From positions 1,116,001 through 1,180,000 of the forward strand of contig NZ_ACQA01000002.1 in the NCBI RefSeq assembly GCF_000182645.1: a DNA stretch of 64,000 bases. The letters are read 5' to 3'. The translations under genes were made by a program, and so were the position numbers. Under the pieces are notes generated by a model. That model saw nothing but the letters and a program-made list of their open reading frames with translations, ran no database searches and was not told the origin of the DNA. Shown one piece after another: positions 34,250 through 44,034 of the stretch (its first letter is position 1; every line of letters starts with the position of its first letter). The stretch is from Brucella intermedia LMG 3301. GTDB lineage: Bacteria; Pseudomonadota; Alphaproteobacteria; Rhizobiales; Rhizobiaceae.

Positions 34250-35941
34250 TCAGAGCCGCGAAGCGCGGGACGAACGCACCTCGTCGATGGCACGACCGAG
34301 GGCGGTGTTTTCCCTCGGTCGGCTGACACCTTCATTCTCGGCTTCCCACCGCGCATTGGCCTCGCGGATCACGGCGGCAAGACGCGTCTCGCCATAGGTT
34401 TCAAGAACCTCTTCCGGTTCGGCTTCCATCTTGGACGGCGACCGGGGCTTGCGACCAGCCAGCGCCATGGAAAGAAGGCCAAGCAGGAAACCGCCCCCAA
34501 AGCCAAGGGCGATGATCCACTGCGGCGGGAGATCGCGCGGGTTCGGTTCAGCAATGGCCGGCGCTACAATCCGCACCGTCGCCGCAGAACCAGCGGAGAC
34601 CGGTTCGCCGCGCGCCGCACGCATCTGCAAATCTTCAAACAGCGCCTGCTTCGCCGCTGCATCGCGCTCCAGCATTTGCAGGCGAGCTTTGTCATCGTCC
34701 GTGGCGGGCGTCGAGCCGAAACCGGCAACGGCGGCGGCGGCTTTTTGTTCACGTTCGACCGCATTCTTAAGATCGGCCTGCAAAGCGCTGCGCTGGCTTG
34801 AAATCTCCGTCGCGATCTCGGCCTCGATCTGCTTCGCTTCGCCCCCCTGCCCGGCTATGCGATAGCGCTCCACCAGCGCTCCGAGGGCTCCCGAACGCAT
34901 GCTTTCCGGCACGCCCTTGCGGACGAGACTTTCGGCGCTGGCCCCATTCAGGCTGTTGGCCTCGGCTGCGATCCGCGCCGTCTCGGCCTTGCTGTCGGCG
35001 AACTCGCGCTGAAGCGCGGCCTTGTTGTTGTCATCGCCGAAATCCCGGCTCATACGAAAGGCATTAGCCGCCTGCCGTGCCGCTTCGGCATCTGCTTCCA
35101 ACCGTTGCAGGCGCGCCGGAAGGTCGCCTTCAGGCCCGCCCGGCGAAGCGCCGCCCTGCAGATGATCACGAAACGCCTGCGCAACGGCATTGGCGAGAAG
35201 TGCCGCCGTTTCCGGCTTGTCTGCCGTCGCTTCGACATTCACCGTCCCGCTGTCCAGCGCCTGCGTGAAATCGAGGCGCTGGCGCAGCAATTGCGCGCCC
35301 GACAAGTGGGGCCATGCAACTGCGGGAGACCGCAGGTCTTCGGGCAGCAGTCGGGTCAGGCGAAAACGCAGTTCCTCCAGAACGGATGGGGCTCCGAGGT
35401 CGGCGGCACGTTCAATACGCGCCATCTGCGCGGCCCGCTCAAGAACGGCACTGGAGGCAATTTCGCTGCGCCGCTCCGGCGGGAAGACCTGCATGGAAGC
35501 CGTAGCCGCATATTGTGGCGGCACCAGAAAGGCATAGGTAGTTCCGATAATTCCGCCCAGCAGCGTGAAACCGGCCAGAAGCCCCCAGCGCCGCCTGCGG
35601 CGGGGCAATTTCACCGGCTGGCCTTCAGGCTTTGAAGCGGTTGCGGGAGTTTGCGGCACTGGTTGCGCCCTGGCCGCTGCACCATCGAGATTGGCTTGCA
35701 AGGCGTCACGCACGGCGTACATCCGGCCTTGCATATCAGCCTTCGGATCAATGGAGCCATCATGCTCGGCGTCCAACAATTCCTGCTTGCGGCGGAGCAG
35801 TTCTTCCCGGCGTCTTTGATGTTCGCGCTCTTCAGTATCCTGAAATCCACGGAACGAGGAAGCAGGTTGCAGGAATTCCGGCGCATAGGCCAGAAGCGGG
35901 CGGCCAGCCGCACGTTTCCCCTCTCTGTCCCTCTCCACCAT
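34250..35941 (-). CDS. Polysaccharide chain-length/GNVR-type membrane protein
   Basis: A 563-residue protein resembling Wzz/ExoP co-polymerases without the kinase part. A charged N-terminal region of about 120 residues precedes a basic patch and the first membrane helix (WGLLAGFTLLGGIIGTTYAFL), then AATASMQVFPPERR, a long coiled-coil periplasmic domain, and a second membrane helix (PPQWIIALGFGGGFLLGLLSMAL) followed by a cytoplasmic tail. It would set polysaccharide length or help export. No glycosyltransferases are adjacent, so the polymer is unknown. Divergent from the HD gene. Confidence 0.78.
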   Translation of the reverse strand: MVERDREGKRAAGRPLLAYAPEFLQPASSFRGFQDTEEREHQRRREELLRRKQELLDAEHDGSIDPKADMQGRMYAVRDALQANLDGAAARAQPVPQTPATASKPEGQPVKLPRRRRRWGLLAGFTLLGGIIGTTYAFLVPPQYAATASMQVFPPERRSEIASSAVLERAAQMARIERAADLGAPSVLEELRFRLTRLLPEDLRSPAVAWPHLSGAQLLRQRLDFTQALDSGTVNVEATADKPETAALLANAVAQAFRDHLQGGASPGGPEGDLPARLQRLEADAEAARQAANAFRMSRDFGDDNNKAALQREFADSKAETARIAAEANSLNGASAESLVRKGVPESMRSGALGALVERYRIAGQGGEAKQIEAEIATEISSQRSALQADLKNAVEREQKAAAAVAGFGSTPATDDDKARLQMLERDAAAKQALFEDLQMRAARGEPVSAGSAATVRIVAPAIAEPNPRDLPPQWIIALGFGGGFLLGLLSMALAGRKPRSPSKMEAEPEEVLETYGETRLAAVIREANARWEAENEGVSRPRENTALGRAIDEVRSSRASRL

Positions 35942-36057
35942 CGTTCCGTCCCGATTGCACCCTGTTTATTGATCCAGATTAATATTCATCATGGCAAATA
36001 AACCGTTAAAATTGCAATTATATACGTTGATTCATGCAGATAAATCAGGAGGCCCGC

Positions 36058-36651
36058 ATGAACGCCGAAACGGAATACACCATTGATCCAGACCGGCTGA
36101 ACGGCATCATTCGATTTATCCAGAATGCAGAACGACTGAAAAGCACATTACGTTCCGGCCATACCTCTCAAGGCCGACCGGAAAGCACCGCCGAACATAG
36201 CTGGCGGCTTTGCCTGCTGGTATCGCTGTTCGACCGGGAACTGGGCGATTGCGACCGGCTGAAACTCATCAAGATGTGCATCGTCCACGATCTGGGCGAA
36301 GCGATTTCGGGCGATGTGCCCGCCATCCATCAATCCGCCGATGACGGGCGAGCCGAGCGCGAAAGAGCCGACCTCATGACGCTGTGCGAACCGCTGCCGG
36401 ACGATCTGCGTACGGAAATCATGGAGCTTTGGGCGGATTATAACGAAGGCCGCTCACCGGAGGCGATCTTCGCCAAGGGCTTCGACAAGCTTGAAACCAT
36501 GATGCAGCACAATATCGGGCTCAATCCGCCCGATTTCGACTATGCTTTCAACCTGGGTTACGGCGTCAGGCAGACCGCCCGCCACCCGCTGTTGCGCCAG
36601 TTCCGCGAAATCGTGGACGGTGAAACCCGGCGGAATGCAGGAAAGGTTTAA
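36058..36651 (+). CDS. HD-domain hydrolase, YfbR/5'-nucleotidase-like
   Basis: A 197-residue HD protein with RPESTAEHSWRL (His of the first motif), IVHDLGEAISGDVPA (the HD pair) and a distal FDKLETMMQHN, the pattern of YfbR-type 5'-deoxynucleotidases and related HD_3 proteins. It probably dephosphorylates nucleotides. The start ATG 36058 is fixed by AGGAGG just upstream rather than the ATG at 36034. The stop overlaps the stop of the convergent membrane protein. Confidence 0.83.
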   Translation: MNAETEYTIDPDRLNGIIRFIQNAERLKSTLRSGHTSQGRPESTAEHSWRLCLLVSLFDRELGDCDRLKLIKMCIVHDLGEAISGDVPAIHQSADDGRAERERADLMTLCEPLPDDLRTEIMELWADYNEGRSPEAIFAKGFDKLETMMQHNIGLNPPDFDYAFNLGYGVRQTARHPLLRQFREIVDGETRRNAGKV

Positions 36652-37250
36652 CTCAAGGTCGCGAAATGGCGCAGCGTGAAGGTGATCTGATAAACCAGCG
36701 CAACGGCAGCAAAAGCCGCATGATAGCGCCTGTCACCCCAGAACACGGCAATCAGGCTGAACAGGATGAAGCAGGCGACCTGTATGGGATATTCGATGCC
36801 GTAAACCCGGTAGTGATCGGCGCCCTTCAACAGCGTGTCGATGAAATCGGCCACGTAGACCAATGCCAGAATGCCGAAAAACCACTTGCGCCGGGAGATG
36901 AAGTAATCGCGGTAACCGGTATATTCCTCCATGCTGTCGGGAAAGAGCAGCGTGCAGAGCAGGAAATGGAGACCAGCGTAGAAGATCACGAAGAGATACT
37001 TCTCGAAGGTCCACAGTTGAATGGTGCGCAGGCCGAATTCGAACCACCAGAAATGGATGACCGAAAGCAGGATGAATCCCACCCAGGCCAGATGGACCGG
37101 ATAAATTTTCTGCTTGCCGGGATGCTGGATGAACCGTGCCAGTCCCGTCAAAAGGCGGGAAACGCACAAGCCGAGGATCATGCCTATGATGATGCGGACA
37201 TGGCCGAAAGCTTCGGCTGGCGGCACGCCCGTTGTCAAAGCCGGATCCAT
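36648..37250 (-). CDS. Multi-pass membrane protein, unknown function
   Basis: A 200-residue protein with about six hydrophobic segments (GMILGLCVSRLLTGLARFI, VHLAWVGFILLSVIHFWWF, FGILALVYVADFI, FILFSLIAVFWG). ATG 37250 has GGGGAAG upstream and is preferred over a slightly longer frame. I do not recognise a named family; the aromatic-rich helices suggest an uncharacterised integral membrane protein. Tail-to-tail overlap with the HD gene. Confidence 0.72.
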   Translation of the reverse strand: MDPALTTGVPPAEAFGHVRIIIGMILGLCVSRLLTGLARFIQHPGKQKIYPVHLAWVGFILLSVIHFWWFEFGLRTIQLWTFEKYLFVIFYAGLHFLLCTLLFPDSMEEYTGYRDYFISRRKWFFGILALVYVADFIDTLLKGADHYRVYGIEYPIQVACFILFSLIAVFWGDRRYHAAFAAVALVYQITFTLRHFATLS

Positions 37251-37418
37251 TCTTCCCCTCCGAAACTCCACTCAATTCAGGCTCATAGTGCGCGATATAG
37301 CCTGATCGATCAATGATTTAACCTTAGAAACACGTGGATAGGCCGCATATGCTTGCGCAGTCCGGCGAGGCGGCGCTATACCATGCTCCAAACGAACTCC
37401 AAGGGTGGAACTATCAAT

Positions 37419-38234
37419 ATGCATGACACGGTAATTCTGGTCGGTTGCGGCAATATGGGCTTCGCCATGCTCAAGGGCTGGCTCGATAGCGGTATCCTCA
37501 AGGCGAAGGACGTTTATGTCGTTGAGCCGACCGAAGCGCTTCGTGATCGCGCCGCTGGCGCTGGCGTCCATGCCTTTGCCGATGCAGACGCCCTGCCCGG
37601 TGATCTGAAGCCGCGCATGGTTCTCGTAGCCGTCAAGCCGCAGGTCATGGCAAAGGTTCTGCCCGCCTATAAGCGGTTTGCATCGGCTGCCACTTTCGTC
37701 AGCGTCGCAGCGGGTATTCCGGTCGCGCTTTTTGAAAGCGAGCTGGGACAGGACGCTGCCGTGCTTCGCTGCATGCCCAACACGCCAGCGGCCATCGGCA
37801 AGGGCATGCTCGTTACCTACAAGAACGCCAATGTGAGCGATGAGGACGAAGCTTTCATCGCGCGTCTGCTTGAGACCTCCGGAAAGGTTGCGCGTGTGGA
37901 CGAGGAAGCGCTGATGGATGCCGTCACCGCCGTTTCGGGTTCCGGCCCGGCTTATGTGTTCCACTTCATCGAGGCGCTGACCGACGCTGGCGTGACCGCC
38001 GGTCTACCGCGTGAAACGGCAGCGTTGCTTGCCATGCAGACCGTGATGGGCGCAGGCGCCCTCGCCGATGCCAGCACGGACACGCCGTCAAAACTGCGCG
38101 AACAGGTGACGAGCCCGAACGGCACCACCGCTGCCGCACTTGAAGTGCTGATGGGCGGCGACCGTCTCAAGACGCTTGTGGCCGAAGCCGTGGAAGCGGC
38201 CCGCAAGCGTTCGGTGGAACTGGGCAAGGCTTAG
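37419..38234 (+). CDS. proC: Pyrroline-5-carboxylate reductase
   Basis: A 271-residue enzyme, the last step of proline synthesis, reducing P5C with NAD(P)H. N-terminal Rossmann motif LVGCGNMGFAMLKGWL, RCMPNTPAAIGKGM in the middle, and the family signature SGSGPAYVFHFIEALTDAGV with TSPNGTTAAALEVL near the C-terminus. ATG 37419 has GGTGGA upstream; an in-frame ATG at 37383 would add 12 residues. Convergent with the peptide transporter operon; the two stops overlap. Confidence 0.95.
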   Translation: MHDTVILVGCGNMGFAMLKGWLDSGILKAKDVYVVEPTEALRDRAAGAGVHAFADADALPGDLKPRMVLVAVKPQVMAKVLPAYKRFASAATFVSVAAGIPVALFESELGQDAAVLRCMPNTPAAIGKGMLVTYKNANVSDEDEAFIARLLETSGKVARVDEEALMDAVTAVSGSGPAYVFHFIEALTDAGVTAGLPRETAALLAMQTVMGAGALADASTDTPSKLREQVTSPNGTTAAALEVLMGGDRLKTLVAEAVEAARKRSVELGKA

Positions 38235-38974
38235 ACAAATAGTCTCGGCACCGCGTCGATCAGCGCCTTTGTGACAGGCGCTTGCGGTGCCGTTATCAAT
38301 TCCTGCGTCGGGCGGCACTCAACGATCTGCCCGCGCTCCATTACGGCGATACGATCCGCCATCCGGGCAGCGACCGCGAGATCATGCGTGATGAAAAGAT
38401 AGGCCGTCCGCTCGGCTTTCTGTATTTCCCGCAACAAAGCGAGAATGGCGCCGCGAACGGTGACATCGAGCGCCGAAACCGCTTCGTCCAGCACGACCAG
38501 CGACGGAGCAGTTGCAAGCGCCCGCGCTATCGCCACACGCTGGCGCTGCCCGCCGGAAATCTCATGGACGCCGCGCTGCGCCAGCGCCGGATCAAGCCCA
38601 ACCCTTTGCAGAAGCCTGGCAATGTCGCGCTTCAGCCCGTGAATGCGCAGCGGCTCGCGCAGGAGATCATAAACGCTCGCACGCGGGTTGAAGGCTGAAA
38701 GCGGGTCCTGAAACACCATCTGCATGCGCGCGCGCTGCATGCGCAGTTCAGCTCCCTTGAGCGCCAGCCAGTCGCGGCCCTCAAAGCCGATTGCGCCACT
38801 TTCGAGCGGGTGAAGGCGCAGAAGTGCGCGCGCCAACGTGGACTTGCCGCTGCCCGATGGACCGACCAGCGCCAGCGTTTCGCCCGGCTCGATTTTGAGG
38901 CTGATGCCGTCAAGCGCAATGGTGTCGCCATAGCGAACCACAAGCTGATCTGCCTGCAGAAGCGGTTCAGCCAT
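38231..38974 (-). CDS. Peptide-type ABC transporter ATP-binding protein (second)
   Basis: A 247-residue ATPase with Walker A GPSGSGKST (about residue 38), signature ISGGQRQRVAIARAL, Walker B LVVLDEAVSALD and THDLAVAARMADR. It lacks the C-terminal oligopeptide-binding-protein-type extension common in DppF/OppF, so it is a short form. Last gene of a five-gene minus-strand operon; its start overlaps the end of the preceding ATPase by 8 bases. Pairs with that ATPase to power the two permeases. Confidence 0.9.
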   Translation of the reverse strand: MAEPLLQADQLVVRYGDTIALDGISLKIEPGETLALVGPSGSGKSTLARALLRLHPLESGAIGFEGRDWLALKGAELRMQRARMQMVFQDPLSAFNPRASVYDLLREPLRIHGLKRDIARLLQRVGLDPALAQRGVHEISGGQRQRVAIARALATAPSLVVLDEAVSALDVTVRGAILALLREIQKAERTAYLFITHDLAVAARMADRIAVMERGQIVECRPTQELITAPQAPVTKALIDAVPRLFV

Positions 38975-39722
38975 GCGCCGCCTCCAGCACCGGCACGGCG
39001 GCAATCAGCGCCCGGGTGTAATCCGTCTGCGGGTTGGAGACGATATTTCGTGCCGGGCCGAACTCCACCAGCTTTCCCTGCCGGAAAACGGCGATGCGGT
39101 CGGCCAGTCCCGAGGCCAGCGCGATGTCATGGGTGATGAATATCAGTGTCATCCCGTCTGTGCGCACCAGTTTGCGCAGGAGGGAGACGATCTCCTTCTG
39201 CACGATGGTGTCGAGCGCACTCGTCGGTTCGTCCGCGATCAGCAGGCGCGGGCTGGCGGCAATGGCCAGCGCAATCGCGATGCGCTGTTTCTGCCCGCCG
39301 GAAAACTGATGTGGATAGCGTGCGAAACTGGCGTCGGCTTGCGGAATATGGACACGCTCCAAAAGACCCGTCGCTCTTGCTTTCGCCGCCACCCTGTCGA
39401 TTTGCGCATGGGTGCGAATGGTTTCCACAAGTTGTGCGCCGACGGTCATCAGCGGATCGAAACTCGATGCGGGGTCCTGAAATACGAAGCCGATGTCGCG
39501 GCCCGCTCGCGGCTTGCCATCCGCCCAATCCAGTTGACCGGAAATGTGCGCATTGCCCGGCAGGAGAGAGGCCAAGGCCAGCGCCAGCGTGCTTTTGCCC
39601 GAACCACTTTCGCCAATGATCGCCAGCGTTTCGCCCTGCCCGATATCGAGATCGATATTCTCCAGCGCGGGCTCACTGCCGTAGGATACGGAGAGCTTCT
39701 CAAGGCGGACAAGGGCGCTCAC
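38967..39722 (-). CDS. Peptide-type ABC transporter ATP-binding protein (first)
   Basis: A 251-residue ATPase with Walker A GESGSGKST, signature FSGGQKQRIAIALAI, Walker B LLIADEPTSALD and THDIALASGLADR. The GTG start at 39722 overlaps the permease TGA (GTGA), indicating translational coupling; a longer frame upstream runs inside the permease gene and is not used. Typical DppD/OppD partner in position and motif set. Confidence 0.9.
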   Translation of the reverse strand: MSALVRLEKLSVSYGSEPALENIDLDIGQGETLAIIGESGSGKSTLALALASLLPGNAHISGQLDWADGKPRAGRDIGFVFQDPASSFDPLMTVGAQLVETIRTHAQIDRVAAKARATGLLERVHIPQADASFARYPHQFSGGQKQRIAIALAIAASPRLLIADEPTSALDTIVQKEIVSLLRKLVRTDGMTLIFITHDIALASGLADRIAVFRQGKLVEFGPARNIVSNPQTDYTRALIAAVPVLEAAHG

Positions 39723-40549
39723 GACAGCACCTCGCGCCGGAATATGGCGTTCGTCAGCCCTTCGCCTGCCAGATAGACGCCGACAACAGTCATTGCCAGC
39801 GCCAGACCCGGCAGGATGGAAAGCCAAGGGGCGGAACGCAGGACCGTGCGCCCTTCGGCGATCATGCCGCCCCAGGTGACGCGGTTTGGATCGCCCAGCC
39901 CCAGAAAGGACAAGGCGGCTTCGATCAATATGGCGGAAGCGACGATGACCGGCGCCAGCGCCAGCACCGGCGGCAGGGCATTGGGCAATATCTGGCGGAA
40001 GGCGATTTCCATCGGATGCATGCCGATGACGCGGGCCGAGGCCACATAGTCGCTTTCGCGGATCGAAAGCACCTGCCCGCGCGTGAGACGCGCGGCCTGT
40101 GTCCAGCTTGAAAGGGCGATTGCAGCAATCAGCACCGGCAGCGACGGCCCGGCAATGCTGGTGAGCGCCAGCGCCAGCAGGAAGCCCGGAACTGTCTGGA
40201 AGGCTTCAGTGATCCGCATCAGCACTTCATCGATGATGCCGCCCGCAAAACCGGCCAGCGTTCCGACGATGCTGCCAAGCACAATTGAAGCAAGGGCCGC
40301 GGCCAGCCCGACGCCGAGCGATGTGCGCGCACCATAGAAAAGCTCGGCGATAACATCGCGTCCAAGCCGGTCTGTTCCGAAAAGAAACTGCGAACTTTCA
40401 AAGGGTTGCAGCAGCGGTGTTGCGACAATGCTTAAAGGATCGCCGGGAAAGACGAGAGGTGCGGCAAGTGCCGCCAGCACCAGCAGCGCCAGCAGGATCA
40501 TGCCTGTTATGCCCTCACCCGTTCTGAAATAACGTTTAGGCTGGTTCAT
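39719..40549 (-). CDS. Peptide-type ABC transporter permease, DppC-like
   Basis: A 276-residue permease with an N-terminal membrane helix, FGTDRLGRDVIAELFYGART (the DppC/OppC signature) and the EAA loop YVASARVIGMHPMEIAFRQILP. It forms the second half of the membrane channel. It overlaps its neighbours at both ends by 4 bases, so the operon is tightly coupled. Confidence 0.93.
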   Translation of the reverse strand: MNQPKRYFRTGEGITGMILLALLVLAALAAPLVFPGDPLSIVATPLLQPFESSQFLFGTDRLGRDVIAELFYGARTSLGVGLAAALASIVLGSIVGTLAGFAGGIIDEVLMRITEAFQTVPGFLLALALTSIAGPSLPVLIAAIALSSWTQAARLTRGQVLSIRESDYVASARVIGMHPMEIAFRQILPNALPPVLALAPVIVASAILIEAALSFLGLGDPNRVTWGGMIAEGRTVLRSAPWLSILPGLALAMTVVGVYLAGEGLTNAIFRREVLS

Positions 40550-41547
40550 GCCCTGCCATCTCCTCTCGCGATGCGCGGATCGAGCCAGAGATAGACCAGG
40601 TCGATGAGGAAATTGACCACGATCACCATGATGGCGCTGACCAGAATGACGCCGAGCAGAAGCGGCGTGTCACGGCTCGCAACGGCCTCCTGCGCCAGCC
40701 GCCCCAACCCCGGCACGGCGAAAACGCTTTCGATCACCACGCTGCCGCCGAGCATCGATGCGGCCTGCAAGCCCAGCACGGTCACGAGCGGCAGCAAGGC
40801 GTTGCGCACCACGTGGCGCAGGACAATGCGCGAATGCGAAATACCCCTTGCCCGCAAGGCCCGCACGAAATCCATGCGCCATATATCGGCCATGGCGGCC
40901 CGCATGACCCGCAGGTAAAGCGCCAGATAGATCACCGCCAGCGAGACAACCGGCAGCACCAGATGGACGGCAATGTCGCCTGCCCGCGCCAGTCCTTGCT
41001 TGCCGGAAGCGATTGTTTCAATGCCGCTCGACGGCAACCAGCGCAGCCTGATCGAAAACAGGATGACCAGCACGAGCGCCAGCCAGAAACCGGGGATCGC
41101 ATAGAGAACGAGCGATGCGACTGACAGCAGCCGGTCGCGAAAGCTTCCGGGCCTCGCCCCGGCCACAATACCGAGGAGCGAACCGACCGCAAAGGAGAGA
41201 GCGGTCGCCGCCCCCATCAGAAGCAGCGTGTTGGGCAGGCGTTCCAGTATAACGTCAAGAATGGGTCGGTTGAAACTGACGGACCAGCCGAGATTACCCT
41301 GCGCAAGCGCTGCCAGATAGGCTCCAAGCCGGTGCCAGATGGACTGATCCAGCCCCCAGCGCGCCCGCATTTCTGCAATTGTTGCCGCATCCCCGCCGAA
41401 TGTCACGGCATAGGCATCGACGGCATCGCCGGGCGCGCTTTCCAGCATGAAAAAGCAGCCGACAATGACAATCAGCAGCACGATGATGCTGCCGGCCAGT
41501 CGCTTGCGGAAAAGGGCCAGAATCTGTTTCACAATGGCAGGATACAA
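40546..41547 (-). CDS. Peptide-type ABC transporter permease, DppB-like
   Basis: A 333-residue permease with the DppB pattern: an N-terminal helix then a large periplasmic loop with LGLDQ-like WGLDQSIWHRLGAYL and NLGWSVSFNRPI, and the EAA-type loop FVRALRARGISHSRIVLRHV. Partner of the DppC-like permease. Lies 17 bases after the binding-protein gene. Confidence 0.93.
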   Translation of the reverse strand: MYPAIVKQILALFRKRLAGSIIVLLIVIVGCFFMLESAPGDAVDAYAVTFGGDAATIAEMRARWGLDQSIWHRLGAYLAALAQGNLGWSVSFNRPILDVILERLPNTLLLMGAATALSFAVGSLLGIVAGARPGSFRDRLLSVASLVLYAIPGFWLALVLVILFSIRLRWLPSSGIETIASGKQGLARAGDIAVHLVLPVVSLAVIYLALYLRVMRAAMADIWRMDFVRALRARGISHSRIVLRHVVRNALLPLVTVLGLQAASMLGGSVVIESVFAVPGLGRLAQEAVASRDTPLLLGVILVSAIMVIVVNFLIDLVYLWLDPRIARGDGRA

Positions 41548-41564
41548 TCAATCCAGGTGGTTCG

Positions 41565-43178
41565 TCACTGTTCCAGCCAGGTATCCGCCCAGCTGGAAAC
41601 AGCCCAGCGCGGATTGTTGGAAACATTCTTCACGCGGTCGCTGGCAACCGTGATGAAACCCCATTCCGCGACATTGATGAGCGGCAAATCCGCCTGCACC
41701 ATCTGCTGGAACTGGTGGTAAAGGGCGGTGCGCTTTTTCTCGTCGATCTCACGCGCGGCCTTGGCGATCAGCGCATCCAGTTCCGCATTGGCATAGCCGC
41801 CCTGATTGGAGAACGGCACGCCTGCCGGAATGCCGCTTTCGACCAGAATTGTGGTCGATATGGCCGGATCGCCGCGATAGACCGTGGGCGCAATGGCTAG
41901 ATCGAAATCATGATCGGTATAAACCGCCTTCTGATGTGCGGCGGAATCATTGTTGACGATGTGCGCATCGATGCCGACAGCAGCAAGCGCCTGGCGCAGA
42001 TAATCGCCGAACTGTTTCGTTTCGTTGAAATAGGGTGCGGGCAAAAGCCTCAGCGTGAAGCGCGTGCCATCCTTGCCCCGCCTGTAGCCCCCCTCGTCCA
42101 GAAGCGCGTTGGCCTTGGCGACATCGAACGGATAGGACGGCACGTCATCGGTATGAAACTGGCTGTCATAACGCGGCACAGGGCCGGTCGAAGGCTTGGC
42201 ATAGCCGAGGAAAATCGTCTTCACGACGAAATCGCGGTCGATAGCGTGGGCGATCGCCTGCCTGACCTTCAGGTCGGCCAGTTCCTTGCGGCGATGGTTG
42301 ATCTCCACCACCAGCTGATAGGTCAGCGCCTCATAACCCTTGGAAATGACGGTGAGGCCCGGAACCTTCGAGATACGGTCCAGATCGGCAAGCGGCACGG
42401 CGGAAAAGGCGGCCAGGTCGATTTCCTCGGCCTCCAGCGCACCCGCCGCTGCCGCCCTGTCCGGCAGCACGCGATAGATGATCTCGTCCAGATAAGGCTC
42501 GCCTTCGCCCCAATAATCGTCATTGCGGGCCAGCCGGTAATATTCGCCGGTCTTGTGCTCGGCATATTTGAACGGGCCGGTGCCAATGAGCTTTTCATTG
42601 GCCGGACTGGCCATGATGTCACTGCCTGCAAAGACGTGCTTCGGCAGCACTGCGGTCAAGGCCGGCAAGGCATTGCGGATAAGCTGGAAGGGCGTCGGCT
42701 CGGAGAAATGGAAGATAGCCGTCAGATCATCCGGCGTTTCGACCTTTTCCAGCGCCTTGAAGACGACACGGCCAAGGTTTTGCAGCGGTTTCCAGACTTC
42801 CATCGCCGAAAAGGCCACATCCGCCGATGTGAAGGGCTTGCCGTCATGCCATTTGACACCATCCCGCAGGCGGAATGTCGCCGTCAGCCCGTCGGCGGAA
42901 CCTTCCCAGCCAGTGGCAAGACGCGGCGCGAGACCGTTCTCGCCCTCGAAGGAGGCTTCCGCCAGAGGCTCGACCACCTTGCTTGCGACGAAGAAGACGC
43001 CATTGGATGCCACGATGGCCGGATTGAGATTGCGCGGCTCTGAATCTGCGGCCACGACCAGCCGCCCGCCTTTCTGCGCCTGACCTGCCGCAGCCGACCG
43101 TTGCGGCCAGACGGCGACGCCAGCCAAGGCGGTTGAGCCCGCCAGAAAAGCCCTACGCGACAGAACCAGTTGCGCCAT
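41565..43178 (-). CDS. ABC transporter substrate-binding protein, family 5 (peptide/nickel type)
   Basis: A 537-residue periplasmic binding protein. The N-terminus has a twin-arginine signal, SRRAFLAGSTALAGVAVW, so export by Tat is likely. The mature part shows SBP_bac_5 motifs: GGRLVVAADSEPRNLNP, LRDGVKWHDGKPFTSADVAFS and RQAIAHAIDRDFVV. It delivers an oligopeptide or similar solute to the downstream permeases. First gene of the five-gene operon; the 442 bases before it contain a long inverted repeat. Exact substrate unknown. Confidence 0.92.
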   Translation of the reverse strand: MAQLVLSRRAFLAGSTALAGVAVWPQRSAAAGQAQKGGRLVVAADSEPRNLNPAIVASNGVFFVASKVVEPLAEASFEGENGLAPRLATGWEGSADGLTATFRLRDGVKWHDGKPFTSADVAFSAMEVWKPLQNLGRVVFKALEKVETPDDLTAIFHFSEPTPFQLIRNALPALTAVLPKHVFAGSDIMASPANEKLIGTGPFKYAEHKTGEYYRLARNDDYWGEGEPYLDEIIYRVLPDRAAAAGALEAEEIDLAAFSAVPLADLDRISKVPGLTVISKGYEALTYQLVVEINHRRKELADLKVRQAIAHAIDRDFVVKTIFLGYAKPSTGPVPRYDSQFHTDDVPSYPFDVAKANALLDEGGYRRGKDGTRFTLRLLPAPYFNETKQFGDYLRQALAAVGIDAHIVNNDSAAHQKAVYTDHDFDLAIAPTVYRGDPAISTTILVESGIPAGVPFSNQGGYANAELDALIAKAAREIDEKKRTALYHQFQQMVQADLPLINVAEWGFITVASDRVKNVSNNPRWAVSSWADTWLEQ

Positions 43179-43620
43179 ATCCCGTGCCCCGCAATCTTGC
43201 CTCAGTTGTTCGCATTTCTACATCAGTCATCCATAAATGACAGGATCAAAATCTGTTACGGTGACAATAAATGCCGAAAAAGACTTCGTTTTCCGGCATT
43301 TGTAACCGTAAAGTAAAACTAATATTTCAAAGATTGGCCAGCTTATTATTGCAGTAATTCAACCTATGCGTTTGAATTATTTTTCCGCCAAAAGCTGAAT
43401 TAAAGAAAATCGCCTCTTGTCAAACAGGGCTTTCTCCGTAGATCATGGTTAATTATGTGTTGTCGTATTTCGTGAGCTTCAGTTTCTGATCGGCACACAT
43501 AGACCGGTGAAGAGCATTTCATGGCTCTTGTTTGAAATGCATTTGTGCGCTGCCAGTTCATCCATCCAGCGGCAAATGCCTCCTGAAAAACTGAACCACA
43601 TTGGAAGAGAGGAAACAGAA
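43179..43620. other. AT-rich divergent intergenic region
   Basis: 442 bases between the peptide-transporter operon and the 114-residue gene, with no protein-like frame. It is clearly AT-rich from 43330 to 43400, probably promoter DNA for both directions. The inverted repeat at 43258-43309 is listed separately. Confidence 0.5.
43258..43309. promoter_or_regulatory. Long imperfect inverted repeat upstream of the binding-protein gene
   Basis: The arms ACGGTGACAATAAATGCCG and CGGCATTTGTAACCGT pair over about 20 positions with a two-base bulge and an A/T-rich inner part. It is centred about 105 bases before the binding-protein start. Candidate operator or mRNA structure; no U-run. Confidence 0.5.
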
Positions 43621-43965
43621 ATGTCCAGTTTGCTGCCCCCGCTTCATGACGGTCACGCACCGATCTATCTGCATCATGCATTTCAGGATGCAGTCGATGC
43701 CTATGAGGATTGGGCCTTGGAAACGGCCGAGCCGTCCGTTCAGATCAACGGCAAGGTGACACGGATCAGCGTCGTCTTCCGCCGCCTGTGGAACTGCACC
43801 GACATGGTGCCGCGCCATACGCTGGAAGCGCTGAAAGCTATCGTCCCGACCGGCATCATTCATGCTGAACACTGGAAGGAAACGCCCACATTCGCAGAAG
43901 CTGCCCGCATCATGCGTGTCGCTCTGGAAAGGCGCAAGGCACGACTGCTCCCGGTCGTGTGCTGA
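43621..43965 (+). CDS. Hypothetical protein, 114 residues
   Basis: A soluble protein (MSSLLPPLHDGHAPIYLHHAF...) with no signal peptide or membrane segment. GAGAGGAAA before ATG 43621 marks the start. Codon use matches the neighbours. A motif-like stretch VVFRRLWNCTDMVPRHTLEAL and a helical basic C-terminus are visible. I do not recognise a family. It stands alone between the peptide-transporter promoter region and a convergent TerB-like gene. Confidence 0.7.
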   Translation: MSSLLPPLHDGHAPIYLHHAFQDAVDAYEDWALETAEPSVQINGKVTRISVVFRRLWNCTDMVPRHTLEALKAIVPTGIIHAEHWKETPTFAEAARIMRVALERRKARLLPVVC

Positions 43966-44034
43966 TTTTCCCGAACAAATAGAAACGGGCGGATTTTCCG
44001 CCCGTTTTGCATGCCGAGGCTCAGGAAAGCCGTT

